64,000 bases of DNA from assembly GCF_007833355.1 (NCBI RefSeq), contig NZ_CP020914.1:1412047-1476046 (forward strand), written 5' to 3'. A program made the position numbers and the translations under genes. The stretch comes from Denitratisoma sp. DHT3. Its GTDB lineage: Bacteria; Pseudomonadota; Gammaproteobacteria; Burkholderiales; Rhodocyclaceae. The notes beneath the pieces are model-generated. The model was not told the DNA's origin. It searched no databases and worked only from the letters and a program-made list of their open reading frames with translations. Positions 9,622 to 17,810 of the stretch are shown here, in pieces. Within the stretch, counting starts at the first letter, position 1, and every line of letters begins with the position of its first letter.

Positions 9622-10210
9622 TGGTAATAGCGCCGGCGGTTCCGAACGGATCCTGATCGCTGGTTTCCTTGAACTCGGATACATGAAGTCTCCCGTTGAG
9701 GTAACGAAAGCCGATGACATAGGTGGTCTGCTTCTCGGCGGCTTTCTTGTCGCTGACCCAGGTTTGCAACACGCCCGAGAGCGCCACCTTCATGGCCGAC
9801 TCGTCGACAGTCATGGCCTGCGTGGAGAACTGGGTCGAAGTGTTGTTCTTGCGGATGAAATCCGTCCGAGCGCCAAACTCGGCCTGTAGCCTGCCGTAGT
9901 CGCTGGGCGCGGTGTATTTGAGGAACTGGTCCTTCTGGTACTCGGCGACATGGGGCGTGATATTCAGTGCGAGCCCGGCGTACCAGTACGACATTTCCTT
10001 CAGATACTCCACGGAAACCTTCTGCCCGCTCACCCAGAAGGATTGGTGAATTTCAGGGGGGACAAGAATCGTCCGCTCCGAACCGGCCACGGTGAGCGAA
10101 GCCCCAGCATTTGCCAGCAGCGCCAGAACCAGGCCGGCGAGCGCGATTCTCATGAACAAGATCTCGTTGCGCTGGTTGTCCCGCTCGGCGGTGAATTTGC
10201 TGAACTTCAT
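9584..10210 (-). CDS. traE: TraE, VirB5/TraE-family inner-membrane T4SS protein
   Basis: 208 residues with one N-terminal membrane segment (MRIALAGLVLALLANAGASLTVAG). The conserved core TILVPPEIHQSFWVSGQKVS followed by YLKEMSYWYAGLALNITP is the TraE signature. It is a pilus-assembly component in the usual F order traA-L-E-K-B. It begins 3 bases after the traL stop. Confidence 0.93.
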   Translation of the reverse strand: MKFSKFTAERDNQRNEILFMRIALAGLVLALLANAGASLTVAGSERTILVPPEIHQSFWVSGQKVSVEYLKEMSYWYAGLALNITPHVAEYQKDQFLKYTAPSDYGRLQAEFGARTDFIRKNNTSTQFSTQAMTVDESAMKVALSGVLQTWVSDKKAAEKQTTYVIGFRYLNGRLHVSEFKETSDQDPFGTAGAITNAQVAATGTVPR

Positions 10211-10213
10211 GGG

Positions 10214-10504
10214 TCAGCCCAGAAAGAACCGATAGTGCGAAGGCGGTGTCGCTCGGGCACGAATCACGATCCAACTGGGCAGCCACCAATACAGGGCGTG
10301 CAGCGCGAACTTCGGATGCTTGCCCGTCTTGATACGCCCGTATTGCCAGGCGACCACACCGCCGAAGACCATCCCGGCGACCATCGCCCCGGAAACGACG
10401 CCCATGCCCATGACCAGCAGGAACAGGATCGCCTGGTCGAAATCCCACCACAGGAAGCGCTCCTGCGCTTCCAGGGATTTGGGGATGTAGCCGATCTCGT
10501 CCAT
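10214..10504 (-). CDS. traL: TraL, small inner-membrane pilus assembly protein
   Basis: 96 residues with a hydrophobic core (ILFLLVMGMGVVSGAMVAGM followed by VFGGVVAW) and the family ending HALYWWLPSWIV...PPSHYRFFLG. It is predicted to sit in the inner membrane as the VirB3-like partner of TraC/TraE. The order traA-traL-traE is intact. Confidence 0.93.
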   Translation of the reverse strand: MDEIGYIPKSLEAQERFLWWDFDQAILFLLVMGMGVVSGAMVAGMVFGGVVAWQYGRIKTGKHPKFALHALYWWLPSWIVIRARATPPSHYRFFLG

Positions 10505-10517
10505 GCCTTGACCAGCC

Positions 10518-10811
10518 TCAAATCGTCGCGGTCAGGATGCCCGAGGCGATCGTCGGGGCGTACTGGAGGAACACCGCGAAACCGATGCCCGACAAGATGG
10601 CGATCGGATTCAGCCGCGCCAAAGAAAACAGTGCGCCAAGACCGATAGCGGCGACTGCGGCGGCCTTTCCGAAGTAGCCCTGGACGAGGCCGGTGAGCCA
10701 GGTGTAGAGGCTCTGGAATTCCGTTCCGGTGGTACCCGCCATGGCGCCTGTAGCCGCGACCAGCAACATGAGCGCGAGCGCGCCCTTCAACGCATTACGA
10801 CTGCTTTGCAT
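10518..10811 (-). CDS. traA: TraA-like F-type pilin precursor
   Basis: 97 residues from the ATG at 10811, preceded by AAGGGGCAAG. It has a long leader (ALKGALALMLLVAATGAMAG) and a mature part of about 70 residues with two hydrophobic helices (AAAVAAIGLGALFSLARL and IAILSGIGFAVFLQYAP) separated by a short polar loop, as in F pilin. Size, position upstream of traL and the two-helix plan support a propilin. Sequence is poorly conserved in this family, so the call rests on layout. Confidence 0.78.
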   Translation of the reverse strand: MQSSRNALKGALALMLLVAATGAMAGTTGTEFQSLYTWLTGLVQGYFGKAAAVAAIGLGALFSLARLNPIAILSGIGFAVFLQYAPTIASGILTATI

Positions 10812-10998
10812 AACTTGCCCCTTGAAGATCGATAAAACACTTGATGAGCCAGCCGAGGCCCAACCCCACCGAAATACCACCCAGATGGGCTTCAAACCCG
10901 TTCTCGATGGGCGAGCCTGGCGCGAGGATGCCGATGGCGATGAATCCGCCGGCGATGGCGATGTCGCGGATAAATCCGCGGGTACGAGGTAACTTCAC
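10795..10998 (-). CDS. Small membrane protein between the OmpA-like gene and the pilin gene
   Basis: A 67-residue frame starting at a GTG (10998) with AAGGGAG about 9 bases upstream; the longer open frame above it overlaps the OmpA-like gene and is rejected. It has two hydrophobic segments (IAIAGGFIAIGILAP and LGGISVGLGLGWLIKCF). It overlaps both neighbours slightly, so it is probably translated as part of the operon. I do not recognise the family. A pilin-processing or pilus-base role is possible from position only. Confidence 0.6.
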   Translation of the reverse strand: MKLPRTRGFIRDIAIAGGFIAIGILAPGSPIENGFEAHLGGISVGLGLGWLIKCFIDLQGASYAKQS

Positions 10999-10999
10999 T

Positions 11000-11638
11000 T
11001 CATTGCACTCCCTTGTTGTTACTGCTGCTGACCACATCCCGCTTTGCAACGAGATGCACCAAACGGATTTCCGCGCGCCGGTTCTGACGGCGGGCTGCTT
11101 CGGTACGAGAACTCTCGACGTAGCAACACATGCCCGCAGCTTCCACCTTGACCGGTGCCGAAATTCCGTGTCGGACGAGCCAATCCCTGACGGTGTCGGC
11201 ACGTTGCCTCGCCAGACGATCATTGAACGCTCGGGTGCCAACGTCATCGGTGCGACCGACGACTTCGATACGGATCGATTTCTTTGCATCAGGCAGAAGA
11301 GCATTCATCTTCCTTGCCCCTGCCTCGGTCAGATGACTCTTTCCAAAATCGAAGTTGATGACATGCTCATCGGTCTGCTCACTTGTCAGCGGCGACGAAA
11401 GTGCCGGATCAAGTGGTGGTTGCGGCGAAACGCTGGTCGCATTTCTGGATCGCTCGATGACGGCCAAAGTCTTTTGGGTGGGACGGGGACAATTTGCCCC
11501 TGCGCACGTCGCGAATTGGCGATCTATCCAGCCAATGCCATGACGGATCTGGTCCGATGCCGGAAGTTCGGGTGCAGTACTACAGCCCGCCAGGGCGAAT
11601 ACCGATCCGATGCCCAGCATGCGCATCAGGATCGCCAT
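11000..11638 (-). CDS. OmpA-family lipoprotein of the transfer operon
   Basis: 212 residues. The N-terminus is a lipoprotein signal (LGIGSVFALAGCS). The C-terminal half is an OmpA/Pal peptidoglycan-binding domain: INFDFGKSHLTEAGARKMNAL, then IRIEVVGRTDDVGTRAFNDR and the ARQRADTVRDWLV helix, ending with NRRAEIRLV. It probably anchors the transfer apparatus to peptidoglycan. It lies between the lytic transglycosylase and the small protein before traA and shares an overlap of 13 bases with the former. Met5 or Met7 could also be the start. Confidence 0.85.
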   Translation of the reverse strand: MAILMRMLGIGSVFALAGCSTAPELPASDQIRHGIGWIDRQFATCAGANCPRPTQKTLAVIERSRNATSVSPQPPLDPALSSPLTSEQTDEHVINFDFGKSHLTEAGARKMNALLPDAKKSIRIEVVGRTDDVGTRAFNDRLARQRADTVRDWLVRHGISAPVKVEAAGMCCYVESSRTEAARRQNRRAEIRLVHLVAKRDVVSSSNNKGVQ

Positions 11639-12054
11639 GAGATGAGTCGTGCCGCTACCCGATGGGAATAGGCGTTACGCTTGGCCGGTGAGCGTGCGTT
11701 ATAGGCCCCTATTGCCTCCCAACCGTATCCATGCCGGCGAATGTTTTGCGCAAGTATCCAGGCGCCAACATAAGTGTTGAGGCAGGGATCAAGCAGCTTC
11801 TGTCGATCGATTCCGAAGGCGGCAAGAGTCTCCAGCCATCGACTGTTGATTTGCATGTGACCGAGATCTTCACTGCCGTCCCGGTTCAAATTCCGCGCCA
11901 GGGGATTTCCGCCGGACTCGACGGTCGAAATAGCTTCCAGCAATGCTGGAGCAACGCCATAGCGCGCCCCGGCCTGTTCAAAACAATGGGCTTGGCTTGA
12001 AAGCGAAAACAGCAGAAAGTAGGCTGCGACCAGAATGCGATTCATGGCCCGCAT
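11626..12054 (-). CDS. Lytic transglycosylase (VirB1/TrbN-like)
   Basis: 142 residues with a signal peptide (ILVAAYFLLFSLSSQA) and an SLT domain: catalytic Glu in AISTVESGGNPLARN, the GHMQINSRWL segment and NIRRHGYGWEAIGAYNA. It cuts peptidoglycan so the transfer channel can cross the wall. It is the first gene of the pilin operon, and box A (12085-12111) lies about 30 bases upstream. An ATG at 12045 is an equally likely start. Confidence 0.9.
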   Translation of the reverse strand: MRAMNRILVAAYFLLFSLSSQAHCFEQAGARYGVAPALLEAISTVESGGNPLARNLNRDGSEDLGHMQINSRWLETLAAFGIDRQKLLDPCLNTYVGAWILAQNIRRHGYGWEAIGAYNARSPAKRNAYSHRVAARLISWRS

Positions 12055-12084
12055 GGTAGGGAGCCATCAGCTGGCTGCGCGGCC

Positions 12085-12111
12085 GAAATGTGACCTTTAT
12101 GGGCGTATTTC
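12085..12111. promoter_or_regulatory. Box A: 27-bp near-palindrome, candidate SetCD/AcaCD-type activator box
   Basis: The half sites are GAAATGTG and CGTATTTC around a CCTTTATGGG core. It is one of six related copies (others at 15269, 16669, 17784, 24088 and 40961). This copy lies about 30 bases upstream of the lytic transglycosylase-to-traG operon. The link to the FlhDC-like activator at 19.2-20.0 kb is inferred. Confidence 0.6.
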
Positions 12112-12174
12112 GAAAGTCAACGACCGTTGAATGATCGTAGTGAAGCAAATCGGCATTAGCAGCGCGTCATCGAT

Positions 12175-12789
12175 TCACAATCGCTTCTGTAGGTTGCTCA
12201 CCCACAGCCAAAGCGAATAAGACAGAGACACCGTCAGCACAGGGGCAATCAGGGCTGGAAGCGGAACCGGAATCAACAACCAGCAGGAGAGCCCCACCAG
12301 TGCAACCCACATCACGCGAATACCCAACTTGTGCCGGACTGGGCTTTGGGCAACAAAGGAGAACTTGCGTATCTCCCGAATGTAATGTCCATCCAGATAG
12401 GCAACGATGGCAAGCGGAATACCTGGGACAAGCCACCCGATCAACACATGCAACCGGTACATCAATAGACCTATCCATAGCCAGGTCGCTTCGATACGCG
12501 AGCGCATCCATTGACTGAGACTCGCGTTCCCCAAGGGTCCTTTCCCCATGGATTCCGCTTCGGCCAGAAAGTCCTGAAAATCCTTCACCATCGAATCGTT
12601 GAGACCACGGACAGCCTGACCATAGACCACGTGCTCACTTTCACCTGCAAGGGCATATACCTCGCCACGCTCCTTCATCCAAGCCGACCGAATTGCGGCG
12701 GGAGAAATGACGACCCACGTGGCCACGACGACAATGAAAACGCCAATAGCCAGTACCGTAGCAACCCCGGAGTCATTTCTCCGAGCCAT
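12175..12789 (-). CDS. DUF4400 integrating-conjugative-element membrane protein
   Basis: 204 residues with four likely membrane segments (VATVLAIGVFIVVVATWVVI; WIGLLMYRLHVLIGWLVPGI; VMWVALVGLSCWLLIPVPL; LIAPVLTVSLSYSLWLWV) and the HYIREIRKFSFVAQSPVRH loop typical of DUF4400 (TIGR03747-like) proteins that accompany TraD in ICEs and some plasmids. Its ATG overlaps the traD stop (TAATG). Its role is unknown; it may be an entry-exclusion or coupling-protein partner. Confidence 0.8.
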   Translation of the reverse strand: MARRNDSGVATVLAIGVFIVVVATWVVISPAAIRSAWMKERGEVYALAGESEHVVYGQAVRGLNDSMVKDFQDFLAEAESMGKGPLGNASLSQWMRSRIEATWLWIGLLMYRLHVLIGWLVPGIPLAIVAYLDGHYIREIRKFSFVAQSPVRHKLGIRVMWVALVGLSCWLLIPVPLPALIAPVLTVSLSYSLWLWVSNLQKRL

Positions 12790-14609
12790 TAACGCTCCGT
12801 AACCAGAATCGGGATACGCCCTTTCAAGGTTCGACCACCTGACAATCGAGCAATGAAATGCAAGGGCGGCAACTCCCCCAGCATGGCCGCGGGAAACAAG
12901 TCGGCCTCCTCTTCGAGAATCTGTTCCTGATACGACGCGCTGTATTCGTCGTGAATATGCGTGTCCACATTGTGACCGTAGCGCAGCGCCATCGACCGCA
13001 CCTTGGTCTGTGGCATGCCTTCGGCGATGTACTTTTGTGTCTCTGAATCGAGTACCCGCAAGGCGATCTTGTTGTTGGTGTTGGCCAATACCTGGCGAGC
13101 CTTGTTCTCATCGCCGAGGCGGCTGGCAAAGTCGGCAAAGGTCTGTGTCGCTATCGTTACCCGGAAGTCCGCACCCCCGCCCTTGTTCATGAGCTGGATC
13201 GCCGGCTGATTGAGAACCTCGGCCGCCTCGTCAATGAATAGATTTACCGGCGTCAGCGTATCAATCCCGTAGTTGTAGCGATCCCCCGCCACAGCGGCAA
13301 GATCAGCCAGCATGATGGAACCGATGGCGCTACCAACCGTCGAATCCGCCAGAGAGTCGAGACCGATATAGACCACCTTGTTGCCGCAAATTATCTTGGA
13401 CATGTCGGTCACAAGGCGTTCATGACCAGGCTCGAAATCCGGCGACAGCAGCTCCTGCAACGGATCGCTGGTAAGCATTGAGAGAATCGGGATCAAGGAT
13501 GCCACCATCTTTTGAAAGTGATCCCGGTTGTGCTCGTAGGTCGAGATCAGGCCGTCCAGGTCAACCGACTGGGCTTCATGGATGGCGACCTCTTGGTAGA
13601 AGGCCACATAGGCCTGGAGCAAGCGGTCCTTGTACTTCCGAATGTAGGACGAGGCACGTGACTCCCAATCCCGGACATGCGCCACAAAATGGACTTTAAG
13701 CGCTCGTTGTAGAAGACTTTCCGGCCCACCTTCCACGTAGCGCCGAAGCTGGACCAGATTGGGACGATGGCCAGTGGCAATCATGCCGTTAGTGATGTCG
13801 TTCAACACCTTCCAGCCGAATGCAGTGAAGGGGTCGGCGCCGGTTTCGGAAGGAATCAGTGCGGCGACGCGGCTGGCCAACTCAGTCTTGCGGTTCCAGT
13901 TGCGCAGCGGGTCAATGCACGCTGATCGGTCTGGGTGCGCCGGATGGAAATAGACGAAGCGATCACCCTCTCCACTGGCATCGCAGGCAGCACGTGCATT
14001 CTGGGCGAGACCATGATCCCCTTTGGGGTCGATGATGATCACGGTTTCACCGCGGAAGATTGCCTGGGCGATCAAAATGTCGAACAGGCGAGTCTTGCCG
14101 ACCCGAGTGCTACCAACGATCAGGCTATGGCCCACCAGGTTTGCCAACTCGGAATAAATATCCTGCTCGGGGGCAAGGCCATGAACCCAATAGGAACCTT
14201 CTGCGTGCTGAGCGGCCGTTCCAAGTGTGCGAACCACCCCCATCGACATCAAGGTGTGCAGTTTTGTTGCTTCGATATCGGTCCAAGGAAAACCACGCCC
14301 CAACCAATACGACTTCGATGCGATGGCCTGTCGAGATTTGCACTGCAAGGCTTCCAGATCGATAAATTCCTTACCGAAAAATTTCAGACGTCGATCTTCG
14401 ACATTCCGGCGGTAGGCCTGAAAACTGCGTACCGCTGCACCGGCTAGGCAGCCGATACCAAGCACCATACCAAATCCCCGGAAGATCGGCGCCACAGCGG
14501 TCAGGAGAAAAATCGCAACTGCGCCAATAGTCCAGACTACCGCCATGCGTGCTTCGAAGTTCGGACGCCATGGGACTTCAAACTGGTAGGGAGAGGATGC
14601 ATTGGCCAT
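12789..14609 (-). CDS. traD: TraD, conjugative coupling protein (T4CP)
   Basis: 606 residues from the ATG at 14609 (MANASSPYQFEV). Two membrane segments lie near residues 25-60, then a VirD4/TraD-type ATPase: Walker A (IVGSTRVGKTRLFD), Walker B-like (LFIDEAAEVLNQP) and the ATQTFADF segment. It brings the relaxosome to the T4SS and pumps DNA. It closely resembles the SXT/R391-type TraD. It is followed by the coupled DUF4400 gene and preceded by a 139-residue membrane protein. Confidence 0.93.
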   Translation of the reverse strand: MANASSPYQFEVPWRPNFEARMAVVWTIGAVAIFLLTAVAPIFRGFGMVLGIGCLAGAAVRSFQAYRRNVEDRRLKFFGKEFIDLEALQCKSRQAIASKSYWLGRGFPWTDIEATKLHTLMSMGVVRTLGTAAQHAEGSYWVHGLAPEQDIYSELANLVGHSLIVGSTRVGKTRLFDILIAQAIFRGETVIIIDPKGDHGLAQNARAACDASGEGDRFVYFHPAHPDRSACIDPLRNWNRKTELASRVAALIPSETGADPFTAFGWKVLNDITNGMIATGHRPNLVQLRRYVEGGPESLLQRALKVHFVAHVRDWESRASSYIRKYKDRLLQAYVAFYQEVAIHEAQSVDLDGLISTYEHNRDHFQKMVASLIPILSMLTSDPLQELLSPDFEPGHERLVTDMSKIICGNKVVYIGLDSLADSTVGSAIGSIMLADLAAVAGDRYNYGIDTLTPVNLFIDEAAEVLNQPAIQLMNKGGGADFRVTIATQTFADFASRLGDENKARQVLANTNNKIALRVLDSETQKYIAEGMPQTKVRSMALRYGHNVDTHIHDEYSASYQEQILEEEADLFPAAMLGELPPLHFIARLSGGRTLKGRIPILVTER

Positions 14610-14628
14610 TATTTTTGACCATTCCCGT

Positions 14629-15048
14629 TCAGCGCCATGCTCCCGCGCCGTCTTGGGAAGCTTGGGAAATGAGGTGCATGACCGCAATTCCCGACCAGAT
14701 TGCTACCGGCCATTCTGTCACCGGCATCCAAGTCGACAGGATCAATCCCGCCTGGATCATGATCGAAAGGAGACCCAGTGCGAACGCCAAACGCCGGTTG
14801 ATTGCGCCGGCTTGCCGCGACGACCAAAGGAGAATCACGAGCCAGGAAACGGTAACAATGGCAGCGGTCAAGAGCTCATGTCCGCGCGAAAATTGCTCTG
14901 CCATCCCGCCAAGGAATACCAGGATCAACACAATGCCGAGAAAACTCCTGGAATCTGGCATCGACTTCCAGTCGCCGCGCAGTCGCAGAAGATTCCACCC
15001 ATGCCAACACAGTGTTGCCATCATCCCTGGTTTCGTCAGACTCATCAT
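14629..15048 (-). CDS. Small integral membrane protein upstream of traD
   Basis: 139 residues, ATG at 15048 with AAGGAG just upstream. It has three or four hydrophobic segments (FLGIVLILVFLGGMA; LLTAAIVTVSWLVILLW; LAFALGLLSIMIQAGLILS; WPVAIWSGIAVMHLI). It ends 19 bases before traD, so it is probably co-transcribed. I do not recognise the family; position suggests a transfer or exclusion role. Box F lies about 220 bases upstream. Confidence 0.65.
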   Translation of the reverse strand: MMSLTKPGMMATLCWHGWNLLRLRGDWKSMPDSRSFLGIVLILVFLGGMAEQFSRGHELLTAAIVTVSWLVILLWSSRQAGAINRRLAFALGLLSIMIQAGLILSTWMPVTEWPVAIWSGIAVMHLISQASQDGAGAWR

Positions 15049-15268
15049 GATCTCCTTGCTTAGAATTCGTTAAGCCCCGTATCGTGGAGCAAGCGATGCG
15101 ATCAGACCCGATGGAGGCACCGTATAGCGTGCGGTCAAGTCCTCGCATTGCCGGTGTTGATTGCGAGGCACCGCCGGCCGACCTCGGGCGGATATCCCCG
15201 ATGTCTGTCGAGGTGAAAACCTACCGCCTGAAATTCATCTTACGGATTTCCCAAAATATGCAACATCC

Positions 15269-15295
15269 GAAATCGATCCGAATCGGTCACATTTC
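15269..15295. promoter_or_regulatory. Box F: 27-bp near-palindrome, inverted copy
   Basis: Read on the minus strand it starts GAAATGTGACC and ends GATCGATTTC; the central CGATTCGGATCG is itself nearly palindromic. It is oriented opposite to the other five copies. It sits between the origin repeats and the membrane-protein/traD operon. Confidence 0.5.
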
Positions 15296-15304
15296 GAATG
15301 GCGG

Positions 15305-15600
15305 TTATCCACAGGTCGCCCGCCGATACAGAAGTTATCCACGTGAAATCTGTCTCACCGCCTAATTCAGCTAGATACTCGACTGGGTGGGGCATCTCCG
15401 GCGCCACGACATTTTTCCCACGTGAAATCTGTCCCGCGACCATGTGACATCTGTCCCCGGATTACGTGACAACTGTCCCGGCCATCGGCGGGAATCCCTT
15501 ACGGGACAAGGCATACAGCCTTGCCTCAAGTAGTTGCTTGTAGGTTTACAAGTAAATTGCAAGTAGTTCCCAATCATTTTCTGTGGAAAAGTCATCAAAG
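15305..15600. other. Putative origin of vegetative replication (DnaA boxes, 22-bp iterons, AT-rich stretch)
   Basis: Two DnaA-box-like sites, TTATCCACA (15305-15313) and TTATCCACG (15335-15343), are followed by four direct repeats of the form ACGTGAMAWCTGTCYC: 15341-15356, 15420-15435, 15442-15457 and 15464-15479. The last three are spaced exactly 22 bp apart, two turns of the helix, as in iteron origins. An AT-rich segment (15520-15600) with a repeated CAAGTAGTT follows. The region lies directly downstream of repA. Its use as oriV is inferred from these signs. Confidence 0.75.
15341..15479 (+). repeat. Iteron array (4 copies, three at 22-bp spacing)
   Basis: The copies are ACGTGAAATCTGTCTC, ACGTGAAATCTGTCCC, ATGTGACATCTGTCCC and ACGTGACAACTGTCCC. 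The first stands apart by 79 bp and directly abuts a DnaA-box-like site. They are likely binding sites for the RepA encoded next door. Confidence 0.8.
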
Positions 15601-15656
15601 ACCGGCATGGAGGAAGGCCCCCACGATCCCAGCAGGACTAGACCGAAAATCTGTCG

Positions 15657-16544
15657 TCAGAGTCTGGATAGTTTGGCGGCACCGGTATGCCGGGTATGCA
15701 ACCGACTTGCGCCCACAAACAGACCGGCATCCTGTGGCGTGGCATTGGCTTCTGGATAGAACAACTGCGCCTCCTTCAAGCGAAGAAGAAACCGCTTTTT
15801 GAAATCGATCAATCCTCGCGGGCTGTCGCCATAGTCCGCGCCGAATTGAAGCTTCAAGGCTGACCACGGAATCATCACGCCAGGCCGATTTTTGACTCGC
15901 AACAGAAATATTCGATAGACCAGCCAGGAATAGATATCCATTGCCAACGGCGATTTCGACAGAGCACGCAACACACGCATGTCGATCGGTACGGGAGAGT
16001 CAGTAATGTTCTTGAAAAATGAATTCGACAATCGCAAGCTGCTTTCCCATAGCATCCGATCATCGGGCCGGTGAGGATCCCAGAGCACAAATGCCTCATC
16101 CGCGATGGGCATGTTCTTGAGTCCGTACCGTCCCTCGATTTGGTACGTGATGGACAGCATGGACGAAAACAGTTTCAGCGATTGTGTGCGCAGGCGAATA
16201 CAGTCCCGACCGTCCGTGCGCATTCCAAGTTTTCTGAGAAATTCATTCTGACTTCGACCAAGTCCCAGCACGGGCGACTTGGTTCGCACCGCCTCGGTAC
16301 ATATCCACGCAAGCAGTAGTCTCGGCACCGTCCCGAAAGGCAATCCGAATTTCGGGTTGGCGATGATCGACAGCGACACGGCCCCGCTGGAGCGTTCGAA
16401 GTACGGAACACCGGGATCGCTATGTGGCAAGGTTGTTTGCACCAATGCCTGTCCCAGAAATCCAATGGACTCGGCATCGCTTTCACCGGCAGCAATGTCG
16501 GAGGCAAGCCCGATCAACTTATGGACCCGTTCCGAGCCTGTCAT
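15657..16544 (-). CDS. repA: RepA_C-family plasmid replication initiator
   Basis: 295 residues from the ATG at 16544 (MTGSERVHKLIGLASDIAAG). It carries the hallmarks of RepA_C (Pfam 'plasmid encoded RepA protein'): GFLGQALVQTTLPHSDPG near the N-terminus, then SIIANPKFGLPFGTVPRLLL followed by AWICTEAV, and LGRSQNEFLRKLGM. A C-terminal winged-helix-like part (MDIYSWLVYRIF...IPWSALKLQFG) would bind the iterons next to its 3' end. No strong ribosome-binding site is visible; the longer frame above this start does not look family-like. Box B lies 125 bases upstream. Confidence 0.88.
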   Translation of the reverse strand: MTGSERVHKLIGLASDIAAGESDAESIGFLGQALVQTTLPHSDPGVPYFERSSGAVSLSIIANPKFGLPFGTVPRLLLAWICTEAVRTKSPVLGLGRSQNEFLRKLGMRTDGRDCIRLRTQSLKLFSSMLSITYQIEGRYGLKNMPIADEAFVLWDPHRPDDRMLWESSLRLSNSFFKNITDSPVPIDMRVLRALSKSPLAMDIYSWLVYRIFLLRVKNRPGVMIPWSALKLQFGADYGDSPRGLIDFKKRFLLRLKEAQLFYPEANATPQDAGLFVGASRLHTRHTGAAKLSRL

Positions 16545-16668
16545 GGAAAATCTATGGCTCGCAACGGTAGGTGAATCCTCATGCAGCAGAAATTGAAAAT
16601 GGACATGGGAAGAAGGACATCGAAATCGTCCCCATGCTTGTAGCAGCACGGAAAGTTCACCGGCGACC

Positions 16669-16695
16669 GAAATGCGCCCTTCCTGGTCGCAATTT
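16669..16695. promoter_or_regulatory. Box B: near-palindrome upstream of repA
   Basis: The left half GAAATGCG and core CCCTTCCTGG match the other boxes; the right half CGCAATTT differs from CGCATTTC by one inserted base. It sits between the 96-residue gene and repA. Confidence 0.5.
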
Positions 16696-16739
16696 GAAAT
16701 AGGGCCGGGTTCCGGTATCCAACGATGTCCAAAGAAATC

Positions 16740-17030
16740 TCAGGCGACTATTTCCACCTGAACCCACCTCATCACCTCTCCTTGTGCCGTCTGTACTTGA
16801 TTTGCCACCAGCAGGATTGGTCCGTCGGGTGCCAATGCGGTCGCAAGCGGGTGCTTGAGACCATCTGCCCAGCCGCCATGAAGGCCCATACGCTGTTCCT
16901 GTTCCGCTCTCTCGATCAGATCGCAAACATCGTCCAGAGACAGCTCTTTCAGCGTAATGCCAACAGTCAACGATGCCAGCATGCGCAAGTCGAACGTATC
17001 GGTCACAAGATATCGTGGCTGCATGTTCAT
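16740..17030 (-). CDS. 96-residue protein coupled to mobI, faintly like DUF1874/AcrIII-1 proteins
   Basis: The ATG at 17030 overlaps the mobI stop (ATGA) and has AGAGGA upstream; an upstream in-frame start is less likely. The N-terminus PRYLVTDTFDLRMLASLTVG then ITLKELSLDDVCDLIERAE resembles the opening beta strand and 'LTNAFSINML..ITIDKL' pattern of DUF1874 (STIV B116/AcrIII-1 ring-nuclease fold), and GLKHPLATAL lies where that family has GHDSTI. The C-terminal half is shorter than in those proteins. The resemblance is weak; otherwise a hypothetical protein. Confidence 0.55.
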   Translation of the reverse strand: MNMQPRYLVTDTFDLRMLASLTVGITLKELSLDDVCDLIERAEQEQRMGLHGGWADGLKHPLATALAPDGPILLVANQVQTAQGEVMRWVQVEIVA

Positions 17031-17518
17031 GCTGCGTCCTCCTCTGGCAGCGACTCTCCGGTGCAATCGGCCAAATAGCGCTCCATTCGCCCGAGGATCA
17101 CGAGCATCGAGGAACAGTAATGTGCCTGACGGCGGAGCGATGCCGCTTCGGTCTCCACCTCCATAACCCGCTCACGGCTCCACTCAGGCGCGAACTTGAA
17201 CAGGTCGCCCATGTCATAGCTATAGACGAGATCGGTGCCGCGCTTGTTCTTGTTGCGCTTGCGAATGTAGTGATGCTCTGTGCTTCGATTGCCCTTGGCA
17301 TCGCGCTTCCATACCCGTTGATACCATTCCAGCATGAGCGTATTCTGCTTAAGCTGAACGCGATACTTCAGGGTGTTTTGGTCGTCCCAGCCCTTTCGCA
17401 GGGAATTTCCCTCTACGGTAAAAAGCTCAAATCTGACCGCCGTGTTGGAGGCTTGATCGAACAGATCACCAATGTAGTTTTTGAGTATCGTTCGAACCTG
17501 CCCGAGTCGTTCATCCAT
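17027..17518 (-). CDS. mobI: MobI-like transfer initiation protein
   Basis: 163 residues from the ATG at 17518, which has GGAGAG 5 bases upstream; the frame stays open to 17812 and an ATG at 17551 is possible. The core LKQNTLMLEWYQRVWKRD followed by basic HHYIRKRNKNKRGTDLVYSY and the C-terminal helix AASLRRQAHYCSSMLVILGR recall MobI(A/C) of SXT/R391 and IncA/C elements, which acts at oriT with the relaxase. In those elements oriT lies just upstream of mobI. No relaxase gene is in this window. Confidence 0.6.
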   Translation of the reverse strand: MDERLGQVRTILKNYIGDLFDQASNTAVRFELFTVEGNSLRKGWDDQNTLKYRVQLKQNTLMLEWYQRVWKRDAKGNRSTEHHYIRKRNKNKRGTDLVYSYDMGDLFKFAPEWSRERVMEVETEAASLRRQAHYCSSMLVILGRMERYLADCTGESLPEEDAA

Positions 17519-17783
17519 ACCATCTCTCCAAGCTTTAAGCTCCGGTTGCATCCCCCGCACAATCCACAGCGGGGCTTTCGACCTGTTTCTCGCCACGCCG
17601 AGAATTGGATCGCCCGTTGAATCCATCGGGAAGTACGCCGGACCCGGCATTCGGGGCAATCTGGCGTCGTTTGCGCCCGTCGTACCAGTGAAACCACAGC
17701 AAGCCCAGACATGACGCTGGAACCCTTGTTGTTCCGGATTCAACGGACGCCATCGTAAAAAGCATCCGTGTCTCTGGGCGTTC

Positions 17784-17810
17784 GAAATGTGACCTTTTTG
17801 GACGCATTTC
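17784..17810. promoter_or_regulatory. Box C: 27-bp near-palindrome between mobI and parM
   Basis: Half sites GAAATGTG and CGCATTTC enclose ACCTTTTTGGA, the best symmetrical copy with box E. It lies in the divergent gap between mobI (leftward) and parM (rightward), 266 bases from the mobI start. Confidence 0.62.
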
